64,000 nt of DNA from RHLJ01 sp965601955 (GCA_965601955.1 OZ271855.1:744001-808000), one strand, 5' to 3'. Positions 52,732 to 63,264 are shown, counted from the stretch's first letter. Program-made: numbers and translations. Notes: generated from the letters alone by a model not told the origin.

Positions 52732-53688
52732 TTACTTATTCATTAGTGCTTTAAACTCATCCAGGGTTCCGCGAACGGCCTTGGCTGAGGCATGCATAAG
52801 ATCGCTTTCTGAATCAGTTAATTCAACTTCAATTACTTCTTTGATACCGCCTTTTCCAAGTTTAACAGGAACTCCGATATACAAATCTTCGATTCCATAT
52901 TGCCCATCAATATGAGCACAAACAGGGAATATTCGGTTTTGATCAAGAAGAATAGCTTCTACCATTTGAGCCGCTGCTGCTCCGGGAGCATACCAGGCTG
53001 ACGTGCCCATCAGGCCAACAATTTCTCCACCGCCTTTCTTTGCTCGTTCTACAATTTCATTCAATCGGTCTTCAGAAATGAAATGAGTAATTGGCATACC
53101 AGCCAGGGTAGTAAATCTTGGAAGCGGAACCATAGTATCACCATGGCCACCCATCAATAAAGCCTGGATATCTTTCGGAGATACATTTAGCTCATCAGCG
53201 ATAAAGGCCCGGTATCGTGCAGTATCAAGGATTCCAGCCATTCCCATTACCTTTTCATATGGGAGGCCAGAAGCATCTTTTGCAACCTGAACCATTACGT
53301 CTAATGGATTTGATACCACAATAATGATGGTATCAGGAGAATACTTTACAAGTTGCTCGGTAACACTCTTTACAATATTCGCATTGATGCCAAGTAAATC
53401 ATCGCGACTCATTCCAGGGCGTCTTGGAACTCCGGCAGTAATTACGCAAACATCTGAACCAGCAGTATCTTCATAGTTAGTTGTTCCTTTTATCCGGGTA
53501 TCGAAAAGATGAATTGGGGAAGCTTCCCATTGGTCTAAGGCACGCCCTTTGGAAGGGTAAAAAGTTTTGTCCCCGTCTTTACGCTCCAAATCAACGGCGA
53601 TTACTTCTTTAGCAAAGTCTCTTTGAGCTACACTAAGTGCTACAGTAGACCCAACATTACCTCCGGCTCCGACTACAGTTACTTTCAT
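52732..53688 (-). CDS. mdh: Malate dehydrogenase (LDH-like type)
   Basis: The protein has 318 residues. The NAD site VVGAGGNVGSTVAL is at 4-17, AGVPRRPGMSRDDLLGINA gives the substrate-binding arginines (MDH type), VVSNPLDVM is conserved, and GGHGDTMVPLPRFTTL holds the catalytic His. It interconverts malate and oxaloacetate in the TCA cycle. It is a single gene with no close neighbours on the same strand. Confidence 0.95.
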   Translation of the reverse strand: MKVTVVGAGGNVGSTVALSVAQRDFAKEVIAVDLERKDGDKTFYPSKGRALDQWEASPIHLFDTRIKGTTNYEDTAGSDVCVITAGVPRRPGMSRDDLLGINANIVKSVTEQLVKYSPDTIIIVVSNPLDVMVQVAKDASGLPYEKVMGMAGILDTARYRAFIADELNVSPKDIQALLMGGHGDTMVPLPRFTTLAGMPITHFISEDRLNEIVERAKKGGGEIVGLMGTSAWYAPGAAAAQMVEAILLDQNRIFPVCAHIDGQYGIEDLYIGVPVKLGKGGIKEVIEVELTDSESDLMHASAKAVRGTLDEFKALMNK

Positions 53689-53839
53689 GGAATTAGTTTT
53701 TTGTGGATTGTTAGTTTCGTTTAATGATGCACTAAAATTATGAATTTTATGTGATGATGTATATTCGTTCAGGCTCCCGTTTTCTGCTTTTTTGAATAAT
53801 TAACAAAAAGCTAAAAACTGTCCGTTATAAGAATGGTTG

Positions 53840-54712
53840 TTACCCCTTAATTCTCCTTGAGTCTTGCCCCCACATTAATTTCTTGCGAAGTGTCTCAAAG
53901 TAGTTTTGACCAGGAAGCTGGATAAGATTGAATGACAGGTCTGATTTGATAATCTCTACTTCTAAAGGGAGTGATTGGTCTTCGCAAATTATTCCATCAT
54001 AAGAAAAAAGAATATCGCTTTGTTCAGGGTCGACCGTAATTTTTAAAGGCCGATCAGACCGTAGAACGAGAGGCCTGGTGGTAAGGGTATGGGGATTAAT
54101 AGGGGTAACTAATACAATACCGGAACCAGGGGCCACGATAGGCCCCCCTGATGAAAGATTGTAGGCAGTAGAACCCGTCGAGGAAGATACAATCAGCCCA
54201 TCTGCCCAATACGTATTGATAAAGTTACCGTCATACTCCGCACTAATATTCACCATGGAAGAGTTCTTTCTGCTGAATAGAAACTCATTCAGTGCATAAT
54301 AAACGTTGCCATGGCTATCCGTTGCCTTAAGGTAATGCCGCTTATCAAGTGTGTAGTTCTTATCCAGGATTTGATTTAGTGCTTCAATAAGTTCTTCTGC
54401 TTGCACATTAGTCATAAAGCCCAGCCGGCCACTATTTATCCCTAGAATCGGCTTCTCGGAATTTTTGGATATCCTTGCTGTGTATAATATGGTTCCGTCT
54501 CCACCCATCACCAGTACCACATCACATTGTTCGATAGAATCTTTATCTGAATGAGTTATGGAAAGAGAATCCGAAGGTTCGATTCCCAGCAATTCGCACA
54601 CTTCTTTATAGAGAAGTAAATGGGCGTTAACCTCCGTAGCCCATTCTATGGTGGAATGGATCACATCTTTCACTTCATACTTTCCTGGGTTTGCAACGAC
54701 TGCTAGTTTCAT
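53840..54712 (-). CDS. nadK: NAD kinase
   Basis: The protein has 290 residues. The diphosphate motif VVLVMGGDGTILYTAR covers 65-80, with GGDGT at 70-74; GRLGFMTN and DGLIVSSSTGSTAYNLSSGGPIV are the conserved NAD-binding segments. It makes NADP from NAD. It follows ddl by 20 bases in the same direction. Confidence 0.95.
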   Translation of the reverse strand: MKLAVVANPGKYEVKDVIHSTIEWATEVNAHLLLYKEVCELLGIEPSDSLSITHSDKDSIEQCDVVLVMGGDGTILYTARISKNSEKPILGINSGRLGFMTNVQAEELIEALNQILDKNYTLDKRHYLKATDSHGNVYYALNEFLFSRKNSSMVNISAEYDGNFINTYWADGLIVSSSTGSTAYNLSSGGPIVAPGSGIVLVTPINPHTLTTRPLVLRSDRPLKITVDPEQSDILFSYDGIICEDQSLPLEVEIIKSDLSFNLIQLPGQNYFETLRKKLMWGQDSRRIKG

Positions 54713-54732
54713 AATGATGAAAGGTATCGAAC

Positions 54733-55926
54733 TTAACCTTTAGTTCCTTTTAGGCCTTTGATCCCTGTAGCTGCTTTTTCACTCAAAAGGTTGGTTTCAT
54801 AACTTCTGATACGCCCATTTTTTGCCTGGTGCTTTTTGATCGCAATCTTAATAAGCTCTTCCACCATTTGAGTGAAAGAAAGGTCAGATTTTTCCCATAG
54901 GTAAAATGAAAAAGAGCCAGGAATCGTATTTATTTCATTGAAGTATACATCCTCAGTTTCTGCGTTCACAAGAAAATCTAATCGGGCTACTCCGGCGGCA
55001 TCAAAAGTCTTAAAGATCTTAACAGAGAGGCTTCTAATGGTATTAGTAAGTTCCGGAGAAATGTCAGCTGGGATAATTCGATCAGCAGAAGCCATTCCTT
55101 TTTCGGCACTTCCCCCACTTTGATATTTATCTTCGAAAGATAAAGTTTCGGTTATTCCCAGAGGGCGCTCACAAACACTGGCACTACAATTTTCAGCAGT
55201 GCCTAACACCGAGCAGTTAATTTCCATCAATGGATGAATAGCTTCTTCCACCAGCAAATGAGCATCATAACGGAATGCTGTTTCTATGGCCTCAACCATC
55301 TCTTGTTCATCATCCACTTTTTTAACTCCAATACTGCTTCCCAAAGAGGCGGGTTTTACAACCAACGGATATCCCAGCAGACCAGCCTCTTTTAAAATGG
55401 TGTTTTGGTCAGCTTCCCAGTCCGATTCAAAAAAATCGAGGCTATTGGTAACAGGAATCTCATTTGCTTCACATAGCTGCTTCGCTTTTGGTTTGTCCAT
55501 TCCAACCGATGACCCCAGTACTCCACTGCCAGTATATGGAACATTAAACATCTCACAGATTCCCTGGAATGCTCCATTTTCACCTTCACTCCCATGAAAC
55601 GCGCATACTACGGCATAGACAGCCCATTCATTTGGCTTTGAGAAGAAACCGGATTTATCTTGCTCTCTTAGTAAAGTCCTGCCAATATCATCTTTCACAA
55701 AAGCACAAGAAGACGCGCTTTGCTCCAGCTGTTTTAAGTCCTTGAAAGTAGGTAAATCCAGAAGAGATTCTCCGGTAAACCATCTACCCGATTTAGAGAT
55801 ATAAAGTGGTATCAGAGAATAGGAGCTGTCCTGTAATGAAGCAATGACCTGATGCGCTGTTAACACGGATACTTCATGCTCGGGAGAAACTCCACCAAAG
55901 GCTATTACAAGATTTTTTTGGGACAT
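54733..55926 (-). CDS. ddl: D-alanine--D-alanine ligase
   Basis: The protein has 397 residues, slightly long for the family. It opens VIAFGGVSPEHEVSVLTAHQV. The ATP-grasp motifs GYPLVVKPASLGSSIGVKKV and LLVEEAIHPLMEINCSVLG are present, and VYFNEINTIPGSFSFYLWEKS gives the metal ligands. It makes the dipeptide end of peptidoglycan. It forms a two-gene operon with nadK. Confidence 0.95.
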   Translation of the reverse strand: MSQKNLVIAFGGVSPEHEVSVLTAHQVIASLQDSSYSLIPLYISKSGRWFTGESLLDLPTFKDLKQLEQSASSCAFVKDDIGRTLLREQDKSGFFSKPNEWAVYAVVCAFHGSEGENGAFQGICEMFNVPYTGSGVLGSSVGMDKPKAKQLCEANEIPVTNSLDFFESDWEADQNTILKEAGLLGYPLVVKPASLGSSIGVKKVDDEQEMVEAIETAFRYDAHLLVEEAIHPLMEINCSVLGTAENCSASVCERPLGITETLSFEDKYQSGGSAEKGMASADRIIPADISPELTNTIRSLSVKIFKTFDAAGVARLDFLVNAETEDVYFNEINTIPGSFSFYLWEKSDLSFTQMVEELIKIAIKKHQAKNGRIRSYETNLLSEKAATGIKGLKGTKG

Positions 55927-56023
55927 TAAACTAGTTTGCTGATTTTAAATTCTTTAAAGAGTAGATTAATTGTAACTGGTCTGCAATTTTTTGCTTGTTT
56001 GCAGGTTTTAAAATAGGTCATCT

Positions 56024-58294
56024 ATGTTTCGTCAAAAAGGTATACAAATTTTAAAGCTTTTAGTGCTTTTTTTTGTTCCAGGCGTACTGGGGCATGATCT
56101 TTTTGCGCAAGCTAACTCCACATTAAGGGTTGTGGTTACGGATGAAGGAGGGGATCCATTAACAGGCGCAAATGTACTCCTCTATGTTGAAGGGGAAACA
56201 GAACTGGAAGATTATTGTGTTACTTCAGTAAATGGGTTCTGTGAATTTAACCGCTTACGACCTCAGACATATAAACTTCAGATTTCCTTTTTGGGTTTTA
56301 AGTCGTTTGAAAAGCTATTTATGCTCGGTGGAGGAGAGATTGTTGTAGAGCTCGTCGAGTTAGAGATAGATGTTGAGCAGCTGGGAGAAATTGTGGTAGA
56401 AGAAGAACGAGGATTTACTGCTGGTGGGTTGGGTATCACCCGTGTAGAGTCGGAAGACCTGGGGCGTGTTCCCTCGGCTAGCCTTGATGGAGATTTAATG
56501 GCATACATACGTACAGTGCCTGGTGTAGTAAGTATTGGGGATGCAGGCGGAGACTTGTACATTCGCGGTGGCACGCCGGCGCAAAACATTGTGCTGGTTG
56601 ATGACCTGCCCATTATAAAGCCTTTCCATATCTCGAATTTGTTTTCGGCGTTTCCTGAGCCTGTAGTAAATAACATCGATGTGTTGGCTGGAGGCTTCGA
56701 TGCGCGTTATATGAGTTCAACATCGGCAGTAATTGACGTGAACTTGAAAACAGGCAATATGAGTAGGTATTCGGGCAGTGGAAGTATAAGTCCGTATATT
56801 TCTTCAGTCTTTCTGGAAGGTCCGGGACACGCAGAAAAAACCTCATTTTTGATAAGCGGAAGGGCATCAACTATAAAATCCTTCTCGGGATACTTAGGTA
56901 CTCAGGAGAGAGATATACAGTTTCATGATGTAATAGGAAGGTATTCCTTTTATGGAGATGGTTTTATGTGTAATGCCACTGGGCTATTAACCGAGGATGA
57001 AGGTAGAATTAGTGAGTTGAGTGAGGCCTATTTAAGCTGGAGTAACACAGGGATTGGAGTAAGATGTTTTGGTTTTGACGGAAGCTTTGCCCTTCCTTTT
57101 GAAGCTTCTATAGGTCATACCACATTCGAAAATAGAGAAGTTAGTAACCAGGGGACAAACAATTTTTCGAGTGTAAAACAAACCTATATGCGTCTTGATT
57201 TCCAGGATAACTGGTTTGGGCACAGGTTTGATTATGGCCTGCAAATACTCGTCCATACTGTTGAAACAAAGATAGATCAGCGATTTGCTGTGTTAGATAT
57301 AGTGGGAAGGGAACGGCGTTATCCCATGTACCAGCTCTATATCAAGAGTGATTTTGACCTGTCTGAAAGAGTAAAAATCATAACCAGTTTGGGTTCGCAG
57401 GCAAATGTCCACTTTCTACCCACTGTTGAGCCACGAGTAAGAATTGTGACCAAGCCTTTTGCTTCACTGAATTCAGAGTTCAGCGTGGCTTTTGGGAGAT
57501 ATTATCAAGCTATCGATGGGTTTAGTGATCAACGGGATGCAGGCACTTCATTTACAATTTACAGAGCGAGTGATTCTGTGGGGAAATTGTTCCATTCTAC
57601 ACATCGTATAGCTGGTCTGAAGCATAAATTTGGTTCACGTTTAACAGTAAATGTTGAAGGCTACTATATGAATCATACAGGTGTTCCTGTTGCCAGGTGG
57701 ACCCCAGTAGCCCAGGTTTTTGTACTGCCAGTAACGGCTAACTCAGATAGTTATGGGATTAATACCAGCCTGGAATACCAGGCCAGGCCTTTTTATATAT
57801 CCCTGAACTACGGTTATTCTGATGTAACCTATAAATCTACCACCGAATCCCTGGGGGCCTGGATTGATCAGGAAGTGTTTAGCTATTCTCCTCCTCACGA
57901 CCAAACGCATCAACTAAGTACCTTGATGAGTGCAGATATTGAGAAGTTTACACTGAACCTGGTGTGGGAGCTTGGATCAGGAAAACCTTATACCAGGGTT
58001 TTTGGCTTTGATTTAGATGTGAATGTACCCACTGATTCTCCTACTGAAAACCCCGGTGTGGCAAGAACCCTGTTTAGTGAACCTTTTGGTTCCAGGCTTC
58101 CATACTATCACCGGCTAGATGTTTCTATACAGCGCAGTTTTACCATTTCGAAAGGTGTTGTCTTTGAAGCAGAGATTGGTTGTTTAAATGCCTACGATCG
58201 TAATAACGTTTTTTATATCGATTTAAACACGCTAGAGCGTGTGGATCAAACCACACTTTTCCCATATATGGCAGCTAAAATCTCATTCAAATGA
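56024..58294 (+). CDS. TonB-dependent receptor with N-terminal carboxypeptidase-like domain (copy 1)
   Basis: The protein has 756 residues: signal peptide (about 1-27), a carboxypeptidase D regulatory-like domain (about 32-115; VTDEGGDPLTGANVLLYV), a plug domain (about 135-240; GDLMAYIRTVPGVVSIGDAG and GGDLYIRGGTPAQNIVLVDD), and an outer-membrane barrel to the C-terminus. It is shorter than SusC proteins and is followed by a DUF4249 lipoprotein with 4-base overlap. It is clearly paralogous to 59261-61504, with the plug regions nearly identical in protein. The ligand is unknown. Confidence 0.9.
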   Translation: MFRQKGIQILKLLVLFFVPGVLGHDLFAQANSTLRVVVTDEGGDPLTGANVLLYVEGETELEDYCVTSVNGFCEFNRLRPQTYKLQISFLGFKSFEKLFMLGGGEIVVELVELEIDVEQLGEIVVEEERGFTAGGLGITRVESEDLGRVPSASLDGDLMAYIRTVPGVVSIGDAGGDLYIRGGTPAQNIVLVDDLPIIKPFHISNLFSAFPEPVVNNIDVLAGGFDARYMSSTSAVIDVNLKTGNMSRYSGSGSISPYISSVFLEGPGHAEKTSFLISGRASTIKSFSGYLGTQERDIQFHDVIGRYSFYGDGFMCNATGLLTEDEGRISELSEAYLSWSNTGIGVRCFGFDGSFALPFEASIGHTTFENREVSNQGTNNFSSVKQTYMRLDFQDNWFGHRFDYGLQILVHTVETKIDQRFAVLDIVGRERRYPMYQLYIKSDFDLSERVKIITSLGSQANVHFLPTVEPRVRIVTKPFASLNSEFSVAFGRYYQAIDGFSDQRDAGTSFTIYRASDSVGKLFHSTHRIAGLKHKFGSRLTVNVEGYYMNHTGVPVARWTPVAQVFVLPVTANSDSYGINTSLEYQARPFYISLNYGYSDVTYKSTTESLGAWIDQEVFSYSPPHDQTHQLSTLMSADIEKFTLNLVWELGSGKPYTRVFGFDLDVNVPTDSPTENPGVARTLFSEPFGSRLPYYHRLDVSIQRSFTISKGVVFEAEIGCLNAYDRNNVFYIDLNTLERVDQTTLFPYMAAKISFK

Positions 58295-59097
58295 AAAGGA
58301 TTTATTCTTATATCATATTGCTACTCGTCGTTCCGTCTATACTACTAACAGTAGGCAGCTGCGACAGTTCAGTAGATGCGCTGGATAAAAGAGGTGCTGC
58401 GTTTTCTGTTTTTGGAATCATAAATATGAGTGAACCTACACCGCACTTTTTCAGAGTTGATGACTTAACTAAAACTCTACTAGAAGAAAATACTCAAGAG
58501 ATAGATGCTAGGGTATTTCTGAAGAATATTACCGACGATTGGGAAAGAGAATTAGCTGATAGTGTAGTTTTTTTTGAAGGAGTATATACTCACAATTTCT
58601 TTTCCTCTGATATTGAATACGGCAAGCGATACGAAATGAATGTGGAGAGAATATCAACAGGAGAGAGAATTACCGGTACCTGGAATACACCGAGTAGAGC
58701 AAACATGGAAATTATACTTCCAGAACCAAATCGAAGGACATGCTATTCAATCATAGATGTTTCTTTTTATCCAATTTTAACTGCAAATGAGATCGATCTT
58801 AGAATAACTCTTCCTGAAGGTAGGGTCGGATACTATACCTCCGAAGAATATACCCTAAGTGGTGATACACTTACTCATCATATCCCTTTAATAAATGTAT
58901 TAAGATTTGGATATAGACTGTTTTCGGATCCATGCCAGGAGTTTGAACTCAGCGCAAGTGTCATGGAGTTCGATGTATTTCACTATGGCTCAAACTTTTT
59001 CATAGATAACAATGACTGGCAACAAGAGGGATATATCTCTATAGGAGAGTTTGGTGCTTTCTATACTGATCAGGAGGTTATCCGGTACTTTGAATAG
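58291..59097 (+). CDS. DUF4249-type outer-membrane lipoprotein (copy 1)
   Basis: The protein has 268 residues with lipobox LTVGSC (Cys24). It is a beta-rich sequence of the DUF4249 type that is regularly encoded after TonB receptors of this class. ATG overlaps the receptor stop (ATGA), so the pair is translationally coupled. It is homologous to the lipoprotein at 61501-62355 but much more diverged than the receptors are. The function is not established; a surface cap or ligand-binding partner of the receptor is inferred. Confidence 0.75.
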   Translation: MKRIYSYIILLLVVPSILLTVGSCDSSVDALDKRGAAFSVFGIINMSEPTPHFFRVDDLTKTLLEENTQEIDARVFLKNITDDWERELADSVVFFEGVYTHNFFSSDIEYGKRYEMNVERISTGERITGTWNTPSRANMEIILPEPNRRTCYSIIDVSFYPILTANEIDLRITLPEGRVGYYTSEEYTLSGDTLTHHIPLINVLRFGYRLFSDPCQEFELSASVMEFDVFHYGSNFFIDNNDWQQEGYISIGEFGAFYTDQEVIRYFE

Positions 59098-59260
59098 AAG
59101 AGCCTGGTGAGAATTCAAAACCTTAGTTATACAAATAGAATTAATTTTGACGCATGGTATTCATTAGCAATTTCTTCTTTTTTACAATCCTTTTGTTCAA
59201 AAAGGGAGAAGGTTAACAGCCGTCTAAGAACTGATTTACCAGAATTTAGTTTCTAGTTTC

Positions 59261-61504
59261 ATGAAAAAAATATTGGCCCTTTTTTTTATTTCCACCGTTT
59301 TGGGTTTAAATCTTTTCGCCCAGACCAACCCAGCCATACGCGTTGTTGTTACTGACGAAGGTGGGGATCCTTTAACAGGAGCTAATATGCTTCTATTTAA
59401 ATCGGGCGAAACGGACCTGGAGAATTACTGCGTAACGACTGTTGATGGCTTTTGTGAGTTCAAACGGTTACGTCCTGGAGCTTATCTTATCCGTATCTCT
59501 TTTTTGGGTTTTAAAACTCATGAGGAGAGTATTACTCTAAGTTCGGGTGAAATATGGGTAGAACGTATTGAGCTAGAAGCAGATATAAGTGAGCTAGGAG
59601 AAGTGATTGTTGAGGAGGAGCGCGGATTTACAACTGGTGGTTTAGGTATTACAAGAGTTGAAGCTGAAGACCTAAGCCGGGTGCCCTCAATGAGCCTGGA
59701 TGGAGATTTAATGGCATATATACGTACAGTGCCCGGTGTAGTAAGCATTGGAGATACAGGAGGCGATTTATATATCCGCGGAGGTACACCGGCGCAAAAT
59801 GTTGTTCTCGTTGATGATTTACCTATCCTGAAACCCTTTCATATCTCAAATCTGTTTTCGGCTTTTCCTGAACAGGTAGTGAATAACATTGATGTATTAG
59901 CTGGTGGCTTCGATACACGTTATATGAGTTCAACATCAGCAGTAATTGATGTGAATCTGAAAACAGGGAATATGAGCAGGTATTCCGGCAGTGGTAGTAT
60001 AAGTCCTTATATCTCTTCAATATTTGTAGAAGGGCCCATTCATAAGAAGAAGTCATCTTTTTTTGCAAGTGGAAGAGTCTCTACTATAAAATCATTCTCC
60101 GGATATTTGGGTACCAGAGAGCAGGATATGGAGTTTTATGATTTAATGGGGCGCTACTCAATTCATGGCGATGGTTTTATGTGTAATGCTACGGGTCTAG
60201 TTACTAATGATGTAGGGCGGATAAGTGAGCTGAGCGACAAATACCTAAGCTGGAGTAATACAGGTATAGGAATGAGATGTTTTGGGTTTGATGATAGCTT
60301 TGCGCTGCCCTTTGAAGTATCAATAGGGCACACTGCTTTTGAGAATGAAGAAGTAAGTGATCTGGGAACAAATAACCGTTCGATAGTAAGGCAAACCTAT
60401 ATGAGGTTAGATTTCCAGGATTATTGGTTTGGGCAAAAATTTGATTTCGGAATACAAATATTATCGAACACCTTTCAGGCTACAGTTGACGAAAGATTTT
60501 TATTCGCTGAACAGACCTCCACGGAACGTCTTCCTATGGCGCAACTTCATATAAAGAGCGAGCATGATATCACCGAAAATATAAGGCTTATACCTAGTTT
60601 GGGTACCCAGGGCACATTTGAGTCGAAACTGACTTTTGAACCGCGTATTAGAATAATTACAAAGCCATTTGGAAGTTCTGCCTCGGAAGTGAGTTTAGCA
60701 CTGGGCAAATATCATCAGGTAATTGATGGATTCAGTGATCAACGCGATGCAGGTACTACTTTTACCATTTATCGTGCTAATTCAAGATTGGTCAGTCTGT
60801 TTAGCTCAGTACACAGGATAATTGGATGGAAGCAACGGATTAATTCTTACTTCAAGACTAATGTGGAAGGATTTTACATGACGTATGAAGGCTTACCAGT
60901 TGCAAGATGGACTACATTGTCTCAGGTTTCAGTTACTCCGGCGCTAGCTGATGCAGAAAGTTATGGAGCAAATGCACGACTCGAATATGAAACACAAAGA
61001 TTATACATGCAGCTTGGGTATGCGTGGAGTAAGGTAACCTATGAAGCTCGTACAGGTGATTTAGGAGCCTGGTTAGACCAAACATTATTTAGTTATTCTC
61101 CTCCTCATGATCAAAGGCACCAGGTAACGGCAATATTAAATGCGAATATTGGAAAGTATAAGCTAAGTACTGTATGGAATCTTGGTTCGGGAAAGCCTTA
61201 TACCAAGGTTTTTGGCTTTGATTTAATACCAAATTTTACGTTTGGAACAACGGATGAGAATCCCGGGGTTCCACGTACATTTTATAGCCAGCCATATAAT
61301 TCCAGGCTACCCTATTACCATCGATTAGATGTATCTGTTCAAAGGAGCTTTAACATTTCAGAACACGCGGTATTTGAGGTAGAAATCGGATGTATAAATG
61401 CTTATGACCGAAGCAATGTGTTTTATGTAGATTTGAATAACCTAGAGCGGGTAGATCAGACACCGATTCTGCCTTATGCAGCGGCCAAAATTTCCTTCAA
61501 ATGA
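59261..61504 (+). CDS. TonB-dependent receptor with N-terminal carboxypeptidase-like domain (copy 2)
   Basis: The protein has 747 residues with a signal peptide (about 1-21, ending LFAQ), a carboxypeptidase-like domain (VTDEGGDPLTGANMLLFK), plug (GDLYIRGGTPAQNVVLVDDL) and barrel. It aligns with copy 1 over its whole length. The stretch from the plug into the first strands (GGFDTRYMSSTSAVIDVNLK, GNMSRYSGSGSISPYISS) is almost unchanged, while barrel loops differ, for example around 410-430. This suggests the two receptors bind related but different ligands. A DUF4249 gene follows with a 4-base overlap. Confidence 0.9.
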   Translation: MKKILALFFISTVLGLNLFAQTNPAIRVVVTDEGGDPLTGANMLLFKSGETDLENYCVTTVDGFCEFKRLRPGAYLIRISFLGFKTHEESITLSSGEIWVERIELEADISELGEVIVEEERGFTTGGLGITRVEAEDLSRVPSMSLDGDLMAYIRTVPGVVSIGDTGGDLYIRGGTPAQNVVLVDDLPILKPFHISNLFSAFPEQVVNNIDVLAGGFDTRYMSSTSAVIDVNLKTGNMSRYSGSGSISPYISSIFVEGPIHKKKSSFFASGRVSTIKSFSGYLGTREQDMEFYDLMGRYSIHGDGFMCNATGLVTNDVGRISELSDKYLSWSNTGIGMRCFGFDDSFALPFEVSIGHTAFENEEVSDLGTNNRSIVRQTYMRLDFQDYWFGQKFDFGIQILSNTFQATVDERFLFAEQTSTERLPMAQLHIKSEHDITENIRLIPSLGTQGTFESKLTFEPRIRIITKPFGSSASEVSLALGKYHQVIDGFSDQRDAGTTFTIYRANSRLVSLFSSVHRIIGWKQRINSYFKTNVEGFYMTYEGLPVARWTTLSQVSVTPALADAESYGANARLEYETQRLYMQLGYAWSKVTYEARTGDLGAWLDQTLFSYSPPHDQRHQVTAILNANIGKYKLSTVWNLGSGKPYTKVFGFDLIPNFTFGTTDENPGVPRTFYSQPYNSRLPYYHRLDVSVQRSFNISEHAVFEVEIGCINAYDRSNVFYVDLNNLERVDQTPILPYAAAKISFK

Positions 61505-62355
61505 AAATACAAGCAATACAACTAAAGTCATTTTTTTTGGTAGCTATTTTATTCTGCTTTTTAGCTGGCTGTGAAAATACCATAGACTTTTATGAAGAAA
61601 GAGAGAGTTACTACTCGATGTATGGGGTGCTATCTATTTCGGATTCTGAAAGCTTTATTCGCGTGCATGATACCAGAATTCCTATAGAAAGAGTGACAGA
61701 AGATAATCTGAATGTTGCGGTAACTCTTAGCAATAAGAGTACAGGAGTTGCTGAATTACTGGAACGGAGAATTCTTATTTTTGAGGGTGCTACAACCCAC
61801 AATTTTGTAACAGGTTCGGGGTTGGATTTTAGCACCGAGTACCAGGTTTTTTTAGAAGATGAATCAGGCTACCAGGATTCAGTGAATGTGTTTACTCCTG
61901 CTTTCACAGAACCACTGATTTCTCCCATTCCGTTTACTTATTGTTCAGATCTTGTTGTACAGATAGATATTTCTCCAGTTTCTGAAGGAGAATTCATAGA
62001 TTTTTTTGTAGAATTCGAGTGGAATGGGCGATTGTTTAGAGCAAGGAGGGCTACAGATGTTTTTGAAACGGGTGGTGGTGTTTCATTAAGGTTTAATATC
62101 CAGCGTATTCTAGAAGCTGGTTTTGGAACGGACGAGTTTAGTTGTTTTGATGTCCCAGTCACTGACTATAGGTTTCAGTACACTCACTTTGGGAGAGAAA
62201 TTGAAGGAAGGGAACCACTAATAAATGAAGGTGGAAATTTAGAAGTACCTTATTTTGGTACAAATATTTTGGGGGCGTATACTGATGGTTTGGAATTTTC
62301 AGTTTCAGATACGGCATTCAATTTCGATTATTGGTTTCCACCACAAAAGAATTAG
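61501..62355 (+). CDS. DUF4249-type outer-membrane lipoprotein (copy 2)
   Basis: The protein has 284 residues with lipobox FLAGC (Cys24) followed by ENTIDFYEER. It is the partner of the receptor at 59261-61504, with a coupled ATGA start. Similarity to copy 1 is recognisable in the opening YSMYGVLSIS / FSVFGIINMS and in the HNF segment near 100, but the rest is diverged. The role is inferred as for copy 1. Confidence 0.75.
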   Translation: MKIQAIQLKSFFLVAILFCFLAGCENTIDFYEERESYYSMYGVLSISDSESFIRVHDTRIPIERVTEDNLNVAVTLSNKSTGVAELLERRILIFEGATTHNFVTGSGLDFSTEYQVFLEDESGYQDSVNVFTPAFTEPLISPIPFTYCSDLVVQIDISPVSEGEFIDFFVEFEWNGRLFRARRATDVFETGGGVSLRFNIQRILEAGFGTDEFSCFDVPVTDYRFQYTHFGREIEGREPLINEGGNLEVPYFGTNILGAYTDGLEFSVSDTAFNFDYWFPPQKN

Positions 62356-62367
62356 AATAGGACATTC

Positions 62368-63264
62368 GTGAATAAGGTTATTACCCGCTTAGATGAGTTA
62401 GATTTCACCCTTGGTGATTTAGAATCAATGCCCGCTCCAGGAAAGGTATTAGTAGTTAATCCTTCAGAGTTTGAAGTAAAATATGTGATTAACCCTCATA
62501 TGGAGGGGCATATTGGAGATGTCGATAAAGAAGCCGCATTCAAGGAGTGGACAGCACTAAGAGATGGGTACAAAGAACTTGGTCTATATGTTCATGAAAT
62601 CGGTGGAGCAAAAGGCTATCCGGATATGGTTTTTTGTGCTAATCAAAGCCTGCCGAATATCACCAAAGAGGGAAAGAAAGAAGTGGTAATGAGTGTGATG
62701 CATGCTCCTCAAAGAAAAGGAGAAGTGCCACACATCCAGAAGGTATATGAAGAGAGCAGCTACGAAATTGTATACCTGGATGAGGAAAAGTTTACCGACT
62801 TTGAAGGAATGGGAGATGCTATATGGCACTTCAAAAAAAGATTGATCTGGGGAGGCTATGGGTATCGTTCAACGAAAGATGTTTATGAGCACATTTCAGA
62901 GACTTTTAAAACGCCAGTAGTAGCTCTGGAGCTGGTTGATGAAAAGTTCTATCACTTAGATACCTGCCTCTGTGTACTAAACGAAGAAACCGTACTTATC
63001 TATCCCAAAGCATTTAATGAGGAAGGCCGGGCACTTATTCGATCGCTGGTTCCCAATGTGATTGAAGCCAATACGTATGAAGCAGTGGAGTTATTTGCGT
63101 GTAATGCCACCTGTGCTGATGGTAAAAATGTATTTATCCAAACAGGTTGTAAAGAAGCCAATAAAGCCGTAGAAGATGCTGGCTTTGTTGTTCATGAGTA
63201 CGATACCAATGAGTACCTGAAAAGTGGTGGTAGTGTATTTTGTATGAAAATGATGCTCTGGTGA
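62368..63264 (+). CDS. DDAH/arginine deiminase-type amidinohydrolase
   Basis: The protein has 298 residues with GTG start 12 bases after the DUF4249 gene. The guanidine-modifying fold shows PDMVFCANQSLP (about 87-97), the acidic FEGMGDAI, the catalytic His in FYHLDTCLCVL (near 194), and the catalytic Cys292 in SGGSVFCMKMML. Such enzymes hydrolyse dimethylarginine or arginine to citrulline, or modify related substrates. The exact substrate is not decidable here. Confidence 0.85.
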   Translation: MNKVITRLDELDFTLGDLESMPAPGKVLVVNPSEFEVKYVINPHMEGHIGDVDKEAAFKEWTALRDGYKELGLYVHEIGGAKGYPDMVFCANQSLPNITKEGKKEVVMSVMHAPQRKGEVPHIQKVYEESSYEIVYLDEEKFTDFEGMGDAIWHFKKRLIWGGYGYRSTKDVYEHISETFKTPVVALELVDEKFYHLDTCLCVLNEETVLIYPKAFNEEGRALIRSLVPNVIEANTYEAVELFACNATCADGKNVFIQTGCKEANKAVEDAGFVVHEYDTNEYLKSGGSVFCMKMMLW

